A stretch of 64,000 nt of DNA from contig CM037861.1 of assembly GCA_021292105.1 (NCBI GenBank), positions 72,462,777 through 72,526,776 on the forward strand, in the 5' to 3' direction. This DNA comes from Anadara kagoshimensis (taxonomy: Eukaryota > Mollusca > Bivalvia > Arcoida > Arcidae). Under the pieces are notes generated by a model, which saw nothing but the letters and a program-made list of their open reading frames with translations, had not been told where the DNA came from and searched no databases. How positions within the stretch are numbered: position 1 is the stretch's first letter; the number at the start of each line of letters is the position of its first letter. A program made the position numbers and the translations under genes. This document shows positions 62,801 through 63,412 of this stretch, in pieces.

Positions 62801-63060
62801 GTGGCAATAAGAGAGGTGGCAAAGTTTTAGAGAGGCATTACAACATGGTTTTACTGTGGCAATAAGAGAGGTGGCAAAGTTTTAGAGAGGCATTACAACA
62901 TGGTTTTACTGTGGCAATAAGGTTGGAGGCAGTTTATAGAGAGGCGTTCAATGTAAATGATACAACAAGTATTAATGAAAACTTACAAATTACTGCCAGC
63001 CCCAGATAAACTGTAGACAATTCCACTTGTACCAAACTGACCAGAATCTTTATCCAGAGC
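665..63060 (-). CDS. Cadherin-23-like transmembrane cadherin, 26 spliced exons (3' part of gene)
   Basis: Calcium-dependent adhesion receptor of the cadherin superfamily at the plasma membrane. The spliced frame (3993 nt, 1330 residues in the window) holds ten cadherin repeats: EC1 partial at residues 1-94, then EC2 95-198, EC3 199-308, EC4 309-427, EC5 428-528, EC6 529-636, EC7 637-739, EC8 740-852, EC9 853-972 and EC10 973-1068. A membrane-adjacent domain follows (about 1069-1180), then a transmembrane helix (about 1193-1216) and a tail to 1330. DxNDNxPxF linkers, DxD and LDRE motifs recur. All introns are GT..AG and all phases match. The last repeat ends without DxNDN and runs into a domain resembling the membrane-adjacent domain of cadherin-23 and protocadherin-15; there is no EGF, LamG or catenin-binding region. 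An automatic annotation could equally name it cadherin-87A-like or protocadherin Fat-like. The start codon and signal peptide are outside the window. Confidence 0.85.
1150..2193. repeat. Tandem array, 31-bp unit, about 34 copies
   Basis: Unit contains GATATACTGTGTCTCAGTAG and ends in GGCATGACATGT. Some units lack TG and are 29 bp. Copies differ at one or two positions (AGG/AGA/GGG before CATGACATG). It fills part of the intron between exons 25 and 26. Confidence 0.97.
2288..2420. repeat. Hairpin, 58-bp inverted arms, 17-bp loop
   Basis: Arms 2288-2345 and 2363-2420 are reverse complements at 55 of 58 positions by eye; the GC-rich loop (CGGGC..GCCCG) is itself partly palindromic. A diverged direct copy of the right arm lies at 2552-2613. 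It is probably part of a foldback or MITE-like dispersed element. Confidence 0.85.
2421..3392. other. Intron sequence, dispersed-repeat-like
   Basis: Apart from the arm copy at 2552-2613 and related motifs near 2940-2990, I see no tandem array and no exon that fits the reading frame. It is the 5' part of the intron between exons 25 and 26. Confidence 0.5.
3393..3430 (-). CDS. Exon 25, 38-nt exon (cytoplasmic tail)
   Basis: 38 nt coding RHHVEEPTFEPV, plus two bases finishing the H codon begun in exon 24. Acceptor tttttcag, donor gtaagt; phase 1 in, phase 0 out. It continues directly into the last exon as EPVVVEKSVNPVY. No known motif is visible in it. Confidence 0.87.
3588..3613 (-). CDS. Exon 24, 26-nt microexon (juxtamembrane tail)
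   Basis: Only 26 nt, coding SRKKKALI with split codons at both ends. It has a strong acceptor (atttttcag) and donor (gtaagta). The frame entering from the transmembrane exon and leaving to exon 25 is exact (QQSSRKKKALIHRHHVEE), which supports it despite its size. It supplies the positive charges just inside the membrane. Confidence 0.85.
3614..4012. other. Intron sequence with (AATA)n run
   Basis: Contains an AAAT/AATA microsatellite at about 3620-3658 and an exon-like open stretch at 3786-3828 that fails the phase test. Otherwise nothing recognised. Confidence 0.5.
4021..5290. repeat. Tandem array, 94-bp unit, about 13 copies
   Basis: Homogeneous units containing TATCTCAGATATGTATACAA and CACAGACTATGCCACACCGG, repeating every 94 bp. 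Overlapping plus-strand open frames of 70-125 codons run through it only because the unit lacks stops in some frames. Confidence 0.97.
5291..6100. repeat. Degenerate continuation of the 94-bp array
   Basis: Shares ATGTATACAAAGCTATGCCA and ATCAATAACCTCAGACTATG with the array before it, but spacing is irregular and sub-units are shuffled. It looks like an older or differently homogenised flank of the same array. Confidence 0.9.
6246..6330. repeat. (TG)n microsatellite
   Basis: Interrupted TG dinucleotide run between the 94-bp-derived array and a 26-bp array. Confidence 0.95.
6334..6838. repeat. Tandem array, 26-bp unit, about 19 copies
   Basis: Unit contains AAACAGTGAAATGATGCCCC followed by TGTACC or TTTACC. 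A short run of related but shorter motifs (GCCTGTTATATGACAGTGAA, GAGATGCTCAGTGTAAATAA) follows to about 6965. Confidence 0.96.
7050..7130. repeat. (CATA)n then (TA)n microsatellite
   Basis: Compound microsatellite in the intron between exons 23 and 24. Confidence 0.95.
7201..7500. repeat. Tandem array, about 46-bp unit, 6 copies
   Basis: Unit contains AAGGTATCTTGGGGTTTTTG and TACTGGTAACTATCTGGAGT. It ends about 30 bases before the exon 23 donor. Confidence 0.93.
7530..7654 (-). CDS. Exon 23 (transmembrane helix)
   Basis: 125 nt coding PALGEESYIDSTPTL, then a hydrophobic stretch of more than 20 residues (VVMIIIILLFILIIVFLIIA) followed by CCCIQQ. This is a single-pass type I transmembrane helix; the cysteine cluster at its cytoplasmic end is a plausible palmitoylation site (inference). 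Acceptor gttttag, donor gtaagt; phase 0 in, phase 2 out. The two leftover bases plus the first of exon 24 give S, and SSRKKK then forms the basic stop-transfer sequence. Confidence 0.95.
7657..8030. repeat. Irregular tandem repeat upstream of exon 23
   Basis: Five to six copies of a core with AACAAACTATAGTTTATAGG and CAGTTCTATC, alternating between two different tails. It begins directly at the exon 23 acceptor. Confidence 0.9.
8113..8585. repeat. Tandem array, 98-bp unit, overlapping the exon 22 donor
   Basis: About 4-5 units containing AAAGGCCACCTCCCCATAAA and CTGTCCTTTATAGACAGGTT. Each of the last units also carries CCATATCTTTGATATAAAG, which is the 3' end of exon 22 plus its donor; the final copy is the real junction at 8563. 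The ATAAAGGCCACC/CTTTATAGACAGGTT core resembles a dispersed motif common in molluscan DNA (from memory, unverified). Confidence 0.92.
8563..8710 (-). CDS. Exon 22 (end of membrane-adjacent domain)
   Basis: 148 nt coding SDVYLSAICANCFNRNYYIY, TTDELLRELTQLKNDNKDTF and DMLYIKDME. The D-V-Y-L-S-A strand, the two nearby cysteines (CANC) and the helix TDELLRELTQLKND followed by DMEPA match the layout of the domain that precedes the membrane in cadherin-23. Acceptor cttttag, donor gttagt; phase 2 in, phase 0 out. The exon's last 20 or so bases and the donor recur every 98 bp in the following intron. Confidence 0.9.
9002..10081. repeat. Tandem array, 40-bp unit, 27 copies
   Basis: Very homogeneous unit with GTAACTTGTATAACTGAAAT then GTTAAGTTGATTTAACTTAT. 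GTTAAGTTGATTTAAC is itself nearly palindromic. Variants are single substitutions (GTCACTT, TTGGTTT). It fills most of the intron between exons 21 and 22. Confidence 0.98.
10124..10231 (-). CDS. Exon 21 (membrane-adjacent domain)
   Basis: 108 nt coding MLQKFERNNNNKYFDYICFS then DIRDHVMDDGQSTTL. It has an asparagine run, one cysteine, and a split tryptophan codon with exon 22. Acceptor ttttacag, donor gtatga; phase 2 in, phase 2 out. It sits 40 bases from the end of a 40-bp array. The fold is inferred only from position and neighbours. Confidence 0.87.
10232..10549. other. Intron between exons 20 and 21
   Basis: AT-rich unique sequence; no repeat, gene or regulatory element recognised. It is one of the few introns without a tandem array. 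Confidence 0.7.
10550..10638 (-). CDS. Exon 20 (start of membrane-adjacent domain)
   Basis: 89 nt coding IFVTQKTKEVKLVIRQPASE then VRTFIANYQ. The pattern of a short basic strand (KEVKLVI), then Q/N-P and a helix starting VRxF, resembles the segment after the last cadherin repeat in cadherin-23 and protocadherin-15. That is a resemblance by eye, not a computed match. Acceptor aattcag, donor gtaagt; phase 0 in, phase 2 out. Confidence 0.88.
10815..11969. repeat. Tandem array, 28-bp unit, about 41 copies
   Basis: Unit contains TACATTCAATACAATGTATA followed by TATTTATG. Because 28 is not a multiple of three and the unit has no plus-strand stops, a 479-codon open frame crosses the array and runs into the antisense of exon 19. 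It is not a gene. Confidence 0.98.
12034..12284 (-). CDS. Cadherin exon 19 (EC10, last cadherin repeat)
   Basis: 251 nt coding ISEEAPVQQSIVQVQAIDKD, AYGNIRYRITQGNTGGALSI, DPINGIITNNILMQNQENFL, LDVQADDSAGGVTLSAETAA and KVL. SEE and IDKDAYGN are the calcium motifs. There is no LDRE, and the repeat runs into the membrane-adjacent domain without a DxNDN linker, as expected for a last repeat. Acceptor atattacag, donor gtaagt; phase 1 in, phase 0 out. The acceptor and first 25 or so exon bases are repeated about 19 times in the upstream intron. Confidence 0.92.
12265..13418. repeat. Tandem array, 60-bp unit, about 19 copies, built on the exon 19 acceptor
   Basis: Each minus-strand unit reads TTTATATTACAG, the exon 19 acceptor, then GTATATCAGAGGAAGCACCT, the start of exon 19, then the palindrome CCTGTACAGTACAGG. 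A few units lack the acceptor portion. The copy at 12265-12284 is the real junction. A block containing a deleted unit recurs at 12737 and 13257. Confidence 0.95.
13475..13723 (-). CDS. Cadherin exon 18 (second half of EC9, with RKKR loop)
   Basis: 249 nt coding GNEHGTFFLNKTSGEIFLNK, QLDRETQAIYRLFIQATNNI, a long loop SDYTVITNRKKRELDPSIAE, then VVITVGNTNDVPPVF and TQERYHG. LDRE and the variant linker NTNDVPP are clear. The loop between the last two strands is longer than usual and contains RKKR, which fits the furin consensus R-x-K/R-R (plus-strand bases 13566-13577). Acceptor ttttacag, donor gtaagt; phase 1 in, phase 1 out. Confidence 0.93.
13724..13897. repeat. Short intron with (TG)n and (CT)n tracts
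   Basis: The intron between exons 17 and 18 is 174 bases and holds a TG run at about 13782-13801 and a CT run at about 13848-13886. On the minus strand these read CA and GA. Confidence 0.9.
13898..14018 (-). CDS. Cadherin exon 17 (first half of EC9)
   Basis: 121 nt coding DGQTIPYRFQVSEDAPSGSR, then INAVTATDADLNPEIYYYII. SED and ATDADLN are the EC9 calcium motifs. Acceptor tattttag, donor gtaaat; phase 0 in, phase 1 out, giving IIGGNEHG across the junction. Its upstream intron is filled by a 4.3-kb array, yet the frame joins exon 16 directly. Confidence 0.93.
14088..18357. repeat. Tandem array, 17-20-bp unit, 4.3 kb
   Basis: Well over 200 units of the form CACATAACACACAGTCAATA with variants CATACAGTCC, CATACCATC, CACAGTC and CATACTGTC. 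Larger blocks recur: the rare variant CATACACGTAACATACAGTC is seen near 16004, 17040 and 17893. It fills the intron between exons 16 and 17. Confidence 0.98.
18358..18814. other. Intron sequence, possible DNA-transposon remnant
   Basis: An open stretch at 18565-18759 is not used, because exons 16 and 17 join in frame without it. TAGGGCTGGACGATATGG at 18715 resembles the terminus of some hAT-type elements, and CCATTTCTGGACAGTTCAAA near 18770 matches the arm of the foldback element at 27299-27463. Confidence 0.4.
18815..18925 (-). CDS. Cadherin exon 16 (end of EC8, EC8-EC9 linker)
   Basis: 111 nt, 37 codons: LILVARDRGNPYLETQRSLT then VVILDVNDNVPVFPRSG. It holds the last strands of EC8 and a canonical DVNDNVPVF linker. 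Acceptor attgtag, donor gtaagt; phase 0 at both ends. The donor two bases earlier (gtgtaa) would break the frame with exon 17. Confidence 0.93.
19039..19070. repeat. (CA)n microsatellite
   Basis: CA run in the short (156-base) intron between exons 15 and 16. Confidence 0.96.
19082..19279 (-). CDS. Cadherin exon 15 (EC8)
   Basis: 198 nt, 66 codons: SQYLGMLVFQVSARDDDRGT, NGLIDYGFSVGNQTFTAISP, then EFRINPLTGVIRAERVFDRE and ERDRYV. RDDDRGTNG and FDRE are textbook cadherin calcium motifs. Acceptor ataacag, donor gtaagt; phase 0 at both ends. Joined upstream it reads TIEVLESQYLGMLVFQVSAR. Confidence 0.93.
19352..20680. repeat. Tandem array, 27-bp unit, about 49 copies
   Basis: Unit contains ACCAAATCAGTAACTCAGTT then AATTAGA or AATTAAA. 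Because 27 is a multiple of three, translated frames show a 9-residue period (LIRTKSVIQ), which is an artefact. Confidence 0.98.
20681..21956. repeat. Tandem array, 43-bp unit, about 29 copies, abutting the exon 14 donor
   Basis: Unit contains ACTGATCTATATAATCTGTC then TATAGTACATAATCTGATAT. The array is itself duplicated: the rare unit with TTTATAGTAGATAA recurs about 607 bp apart (near 20885 and 21492), as does GACATAAAACTCTG (21119 and 21726). It follows the 27-bp array without a gap and ends 4-5 bases from the exon 14 donor. Confidence 0.97.
21961..22169 (-). CDS. Cadherin exon 14 (second half of EC7, start of EC8)
   Basis: 209 nt coding FFALNTQTGRIRVSKSLLRQ, TGTYKFQVMARDSMFNTTAN, VTVIVFEAANSQPIW and TNMTIEVLE. 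EC7 ends with FEAANSQPIW instead of DxNDNxPxF and has no LDRE, so the EC7-EC8 junction probably binds little calcium (inference). NTT, NVT and NMT are potential N-glycosylation sites. Acceptor attttag, donor gtgagt; phase 1 in, phase 0 out. A 43-bp array starts a few bases inside the following intron. Confidence 0.92.
22170..22556. other. Intron between exons 13 and 14
   Basis: Unique AT-rich sequence. TGACCTTGACCTTTTGATCA at 22351 has several AGGTCA-type half-sites and a small palindrome, but such motifs are common in dispersed DNA. Nothing else recognised. Confidence 0.5.
22557..22660. repeat. Three tandem copies of the exon 13 donor region
   Basis: Units of about 38-40 bp, each containing GGGGATCCTCAAGGTAACAT (or GGGGTCCTCAAGG) and CACTTAAGTAAGATTCT on the minus strand. 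The one next to exon 13 is used; the others lie 38 and 78 bases into the intron. Confidence 0.92.
22637..22823 (-). CDS. Cadherin exon 13 (EC6-EC7 linker, first half of EC7)
   Basis: 187 nt coding IFMYLDDVNDNPPKF, DYIIRIPETIPINTEIFQVA and ATDRDLGINAFITFSKVRDS, ending GDPQ. It has a canonical DVNDNPP linker, PET, and TDRD for the calcium site. Acceptor gtttcag, donor gtaaca; phase 0 in, phase 1 out. The donor and the last exon bases are present in three tandem copies; only the copy at 22637 gives the frame needed by exon 14 (codon GAT, D). Confidence 0.9.
22860..23212. repeat. Tandem array, 32-bp unit, 11 copies
   Basis: Unit contains ATCTTACGACCCAACATATG then TTAATTCTGAAT. It is nearly homogeneous, with one shortened unit, and lies in the intron between exons 12 and 13. 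Confidence 0.97.
23253..23375 (-). CDS. Cadherin exon 12 (second half of EC6)
   Basis: 123 nt, 41 codons: GEIFVSPGAVLDREATPSID then ILVTAYDSQLDPSVRRFTEV and S. It holds a perfect LDRE calcium motif and the V-x-A-x-D strand. Acceptor attcag after a long T-rich tract, donor gtaagt; phase 0 at both ends, so this exon could be skipped without a frame change. Confidence 0.93.
23376..23861. other. Intron between exons 11 and 12, with (CA)n
   Basis: Unique sequence except a CA run at 23799-23840. No gene seen. Confidence 0.7.
23862..24011 (-). CDS. Cadherin exon 11 (first half of EC6)
   Basis: 150 nt, exactly 50 codons: PSYSLNFPENSVGGRSLLRV, HATDDDKGHYGEVKYFL, then TDPFNRFYMNNET. PEN and TDDDKG are the XEX and DxD calcium motifs of EC6. 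Acceptor atattttag, donor gtaagt; phase 0 at both ends. Confidence 0.93.
24145..24541. repeat. Tandem array, 47-bp unit, about 8 copies
   Basis: Unit contains CACTGACATATTGACATATA then CTATGGTCTGATATTAACAG. It lies in the intron between exons 10 and 11. Confidence 0.97.
24598..24758 (-). CDS. Cadherin exon 10 (second half of EC5)
   Basis: 161 nt coding VVVTTDTTIDYEQIEETYFI, VQVFDDGVPRLSATASVHVT and the canonical linker ILNVNDNSPRF. IDYEQ replaces LDRE, and the V-x-V-x-D-D-G strand is standard. Acceptor taattag, donor gtaagt; phase 1 in, phase 0 out. A 47-bp array ends about 55 bases from its donor. Confidence 0.93.
24868..25767. repeat. Tandem array, 13-bp unit, about 69 copies
   Basis: Two unit types, GTAGACTGTCATT and GTAGATGGTCATT, plus GTACACTGTCATT, are mixed in a non-random order with repeated blocks. 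It lies in the intron between exons 9 and 10. Confidence 0.97.
25768..26089. other. Intron sequence near exon 9 donor
   Basis: Unique AT-rich sequence. The plus-strand open stretch at 25858-26049 shows no recognisable protein and lies inside the intron. Confidence 0.6.
26090..26287 (-). CDS. Cadherin exon 9 (end of EC4, first half of EC5)
   Basis: 198 nt coding TLIITILEYNDQPPRF, a variant linker with EYND in place of DxND, then RNVTISEDQPTGTFVMALRA and IDEDDAISEYRMF. SED and DED supply the calcium-binding acidic residues of EC5. NVT is a potential N-glycosylation site. Acceptor tttccag, donor gtatac; phase 1 in, phase 1 out. Confidence 0.93.
26329..26765. repeat. Tandem array, 50-bp then 20-24-bp units
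   Basis: About six 50-bp units (AAATGTAAAAATGTCATCAC, AAACTGAATGTAAAATAACT) pass into shorter units (AATACCATCAAATACTGAAC) sharing CTGAATGTAAAAAT. At 26766-26830 the same motif appears in the opposite orientation. Confidence 0.93.
26859..26991 (-). CDS. Cadherin exon 8 (EC4 centre)
   Basis: 133 nt coding NLFKINASNGMITTAAPLDR, then DKASVVTYTMEVEDITASPR and QTGT. N-G-M-I-T-T-A-x-x-L-D-R-D is the conserved turn and LDRE-like calcium motif. Acceptor attttag; the donor is gtagct, weaker than its neighbours. Phase 0 in, phase 1 out; the codon shared with exon 9 gives G. Confidence 0.92.
26992..27298. other. Intron sequence next to exon 8
   Basis: Unique AT-rich sequence leading into the foldback element; no exon or array recognised. 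Confidence 0.6.
27299..27463. repeat. Foldback element, about 58-bp arms
   Basis: Left arm 27299-27356 and right arm 27405-27463 are near reverse complements (AACCATTGAACTGTGTAGAA against TTCTAGACAGTTCAATGGTT), with a 48-base centre containing AACACGCTAGCACGAG. A fragment of the arm recurs near 18770, so the element is dispersed. Confidence 0.82.
27547..29690. repeat. Tandem array, 26-bp unit, about 80 copies
   Basis: Unit contains GTTATAGTACTTCACTATAG then GTATAT or GTATCT. The rare short unit TATATCACTATAGG recurs about 360 bp apart (near 27790 and 28150), showing block duplication. It lies in the intron between exons 7 and 8. Confidence 0.98.
29977..30116 (-). CDS. Cadherin exon 7 (EC4)
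   Basis: 140 nt coding VVVGTSVLQVIGEDPDGG, KLSYKFVEPKTAI, then TPDGIVINRNIYDYT. GEDPDGG occupies the DxD calcium position. Joined upstream it reads IYENVVVGTSVLQV, with the XEX glutamate supplied by exon 6. Acceptor gtgttacag, donor gtaagt; phase 1 in, phase 0 out. Confidence 0.92.
30175..32795. repeat. Tandem array, 20-bp unit, about 130 copies, with a 640-bp higher-order repeat
   Basis: Unit is GACAGGTGAACAGACACATT with many one-base variants and a shortened AAAAGACAGGTGAAC form. Distinct variants recur exactly 640 bp apart (30441 and 31081; 30721 and 31361). Minus-strand open frames up to about 300 codons cross it and have cysteine-rich nonsense translations. Confidence 0.98.
32796..33291. 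other. Intron sequence with a diverged copy of the exon 6 donor
   Basis: Mostly unique. Near 32875-32905 the minus strand reads AGAGCAGACATATACAAAAG then TAAGAT, closely matching the end of exon 6 and its donor (33284-33315). Confidence 0.7.
33292..33418 (-). CDS. Cadherin exon 6 (end of EC3, start of EC4)
   Basis: 127 nt coding VVARDEGIPSQSGTAYVIIN followed by IRNENNKNPYI, where the EC3-EC4 linker departs from DxNDNxP, then KPETRRADIYE. The changed linker suggests weaker or altered calcium binding at this junction (inference). Acceptor ttttttag, donor gtaaga; phase 0 in, phase 1 out. A diverged copy of the exon end with its donor lies about 410 bases downstream near 32875. Confidence 0.9.
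33419..33852. other. Intron between exons 5 and 6, two-copy duplication
   Basis: A 56-bp segment with CAATATTTTGTCCTAT and CATCATACAAGTTAAT occurs twice at 33687-33801; the rest is unique. Confidence 0.8.
33853..34043 (-). CDS. Cadherin exon 5 (EC3 core)
   Basis: 191 nt coding DLEYILTVSATDADSATSS, VINYQIAVGSQGKFKLNSTS, then GVLTTAESANFDYETQKVYN and MT. The DAD calcium motif and FDYET (in place of LDRE) are clear. Acceptor atttacag, donor gtaagt; phase 1 in, phase 0 out. A 28-bp array of about 124 units begins directly at the acceptor. Confidence 0.93.
34045..37511. repeat. Tandem array, 28-bp unit, about 124 copies, abutting the exon 5 acceptor
   Basis: Unit contains TAAATAGTCCAAACAAGTAT then ACCATCAT. 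Variants (AACATCAT, CTGTCAAT, AAGAAGTATGCTGTC, CATCATTAATTAAATAG) recur in the same order in large blocks of about 0.87-0.88 kb. The last intron bases of the exon 5 acceptor are a modified unit (CTATTTACAG against CTATTTAATG). Confidence 0.98.
37575..37594. repeat. Poly-G tract, 20 bases
   Basis: Uninterrupted run of G on the plus strand just after the 28-bp array; a likely spot for length error in the assembly. Confidence 0.9.
37771..38589. mobile_element. 819-bp DNA transposon with TIRs and target-site duplication, hAT-like
   Basis: Termini are CAGTGCTTCAGCTAGG on the left and the reverse complement of CAGTGCTTCAGCCAGG on the right (15 of 16 match), flanked by a direct ATCTAG at 37765-37770 and 38590-38595. 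A CAGTG start is typical of hAT termini, though hAT duplications are usually 8 bp and only 6 are seen. A short minus-strand frame at 38062-38256 begins MLRETMSKRKRIQLPNIALK and may be an N-terminal transposase relic. With no full transposase it would be non-autonomous. Confidence 0.75.
38613..43845. repeat. Tandem array, about 55-bp unit, about 95 copies, indel-rich
   Basis: Unit contains AACAGTTCTAGGTTAATGCA, GATCATGGGTTTATATAAGT and TAGGGTTATATATA. One-base gains and losses are far more frequent here than in the other arrays (GTTAGGTTA, GGGTATA, GATCAGG). It runs from beside the 819-bp transposon to the donor of exon 4. Confidence 0.97.
43856..43928 (-). CDS. Cadherin exon 4 (EC2-EC3 linker, start of EC3)
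   Basis: A 73-nt exon coding EVNDNPPIF, the canonical calcium-binding linker between EC2 and EC3, then QQQIYRETISEGQRG, the first strand with the conserved glutamate of the XEX motif. Acceptor attacag, donor gtatgg; phase 0 in, phase 1 out. The split codon with exon 5 gives K, so the join reads EGQRGKDLEYIL. The donor abuts a 5.2-kb array of 55-bp units. Confidence 0.9.
43929..44353. repeat. Intron with two decayed partial copies of exon 3
   Basis: Segments 44228-44275 and 44281-44339 match the core of exon 3 (44370-44415) on the minus strand, keeping the reading PMARDNKHNVTRE and PMATDSKYNVNME against AMATDNKYNVTTE. The rest of the intron, 43929-44227, is unique. Confidence 0.85.
44354..44423 (-). 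CDS. Cadherin exon 3 (end of EC2)
   Basis: Short 70-nt exon coding FRFTAMATDNKYNVTTEITI and the KVL that leads into the next exon's linker. F-x-F-x-A-x-A-x-D is the penultimate beta-strand pattern with its calcium-binding aspartate. Acceptor ttattacag, donor gtgagt; phase 2 in, phase 0 out. A second possible acceptor lies 6 bases further in (ttttag), but the first keeps the standard strand pattern. Two decayed partial copies of this exon lie just downstream in the intron at 44228-44339. Confidence 0.88.
44424..44910. other. Intron sequence with dispersed-repeat-like segments and poly-T
   Basis: GGGAGGTTTTACGTAAACCT at about 44531 is matched by a similar segment near 63596. CAGGGCTCAAATTAGATTTT at about 44555 looks like a transposon terminus, but no partner end was found. 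A T-run of about 24 bases lies at 44798-44821. Confidence 0.5.
44911..45571. mobile_element. Foldback element, 185-bp inverted arms
   Basis: Arms 44911-45095 and 45387-45571 are reverse complements with few differences over 185 bp, for example TTCATGTCCGGCAGAGCACA against TGTGCTCTGCCGGACATGAA. The 291-bp centre has a plus-strand open stretch (45087-45380) with no recognisable protein. No clear target-site duplication is seen. Confidence 0.87.
45572..46787. other. Intron sequence with dispersed repeat
   Basis: Contains a C22 run at 45947-45968, a small GC-rich palindrome GAGGCGCCGCGCCTC near 46170, and at 46221-46436 one copy of a dispersed repeat whose inverted partner is at 63082-63290. No exon recognised. 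Confidence 0.6.
46221..46436 (-). repeat. Dispersed repeat copy, inverted relative to 63082-63290
   Basis: Read on the minus strand it shares CATACATGCCATATCTCACG, GGGATAATTACTGAATAAAC and ATGGTTTGAAGTGTCCAAAG with the copy at 63082-63290. The two flank exon 2 and the 15.4-kb array in opposite orientation. Confidence 0.88.
46788..47210 (-). CDS. Cadherin exon 2 (end of EC1, most of EC2)
   Basis: At 423 nt this is the longest internal exon. It runs FNINPKTGHV, then a cysteine-bearing loop (DCATPGVKPC), YELGVTAVDNAG and the linker LDVNDNVPRF that closes EC1. EC2 follows with VSATDADEVGG and DSTTGVVTAK. The usual LDRE motif is replaced by MKYDFTPGKSG. The two cysteines in EC1 could form a loop disulfide (inference). 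Acceptor attacag, donor gtaagt; phase 2 in, phase 2 out. It stands between a 15.4-kb tandem array and a transposon-rich intron. Confidence 0.93.
47291..62678. repeat. Tandem array, 50-bp unit, about 308 copies, 15.4 kb
   Basis: Unit contains ACCTTTGATTTATCACTACT, GTTTGTTATTCAG and ATTTTGGTGTATATTAA. The left half is regular; from about 52.5 kb shortened units (CAGAGATTTATCAC, CAGATTTGGTTTATCAC, TTATTTTGGTGT) appear in a repeated order, and rare markers such as CACTACCGTTTGTTATTTTG recur about 3.1 kb apart (55783 and 58884). It fills the intron between exons 1 and 2. Confidence 0.98.
62741..62950. repeat. Tandem repeat, about 55-bp unit, 4 copies
   Basis: Unit contains CTGTGGCAATAAGAGAGGTG and GAGGCATTACAACATGGTTT. 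It lies between the 50-bp array and the exon 1 donor. Confidence 0.93.
62987..63060 (-). CDS. Cadherin exon 1 in window (EC1, partial)
   Basis: Reads ALDKDSG to GAGSN, 24 codons plus two bases. DKDSG stands where a cadherin repeat has its DxD calcium motif, followed by the IVYSL strand. It is preceded on the minus strand by tttctag and followed by gtaagt; phase 0 in, phase 2 out. Splicing to exon 2 gives SNLFNINPKTG, the typical strand before the F-x-I-x-x-x-T-G turn. The beginning of this repeat and all upstream exons lie past the right edge. Confidence 0.88.
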
Positions 63061-63081
63061 CTAGAAATAAAACAGTGTAAT

Positions 63082-63290
63082 CATACATGCCATATCTCAC
63101 GCCGTCAGACAAACCTCACCGATTTTTGTTAATTTTTTAAACTCCTAGCGTTAGATTGATTTCTCACTGGAAATTGCTATTCCTCCCTTTAATTTCTTTC
63201 TAAACAAGCTACACCAATCAGTTGGGATAATTACTGAATAAACATGGTTTGAAGTGTCCAAAGTCGTGTGCAATGTACCATAGATAATCC
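63082..63290 (+). repeat. Dispersed repeat copy
   Basis: Partner of the minus-strand copy at 46221-46436, with similarity throughout about 210 bases by eye. It begins 20 or so bases from exon 1. Confidence 0.88.
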
Positions 63291-63334
63291 TCTAAACACG
63301 CTTGTCACATTCATGGTGTACTTGGTCATTTAAT

Positions 63335-63412
63335 TTCGAGGGTGATGTGATGTAAAATATATTCCAATCTCGGCAAAGCCCCGATCGGGATATGTTACAT
63401 CACATCACCCGA
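63335..63412. repeat. Hairpin with GC-rich centre
   Basis: GGGTGATGTGATGTAA at 63340 pairs with TTACATCACATCACCC at 63395; the centre holds CTCGGCAAAGCCCCGATCGG. The plan is like the hairpin at 2288-2420: AT-rich arms with a CGGxxx..GCC core. Confidence 0.8.
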
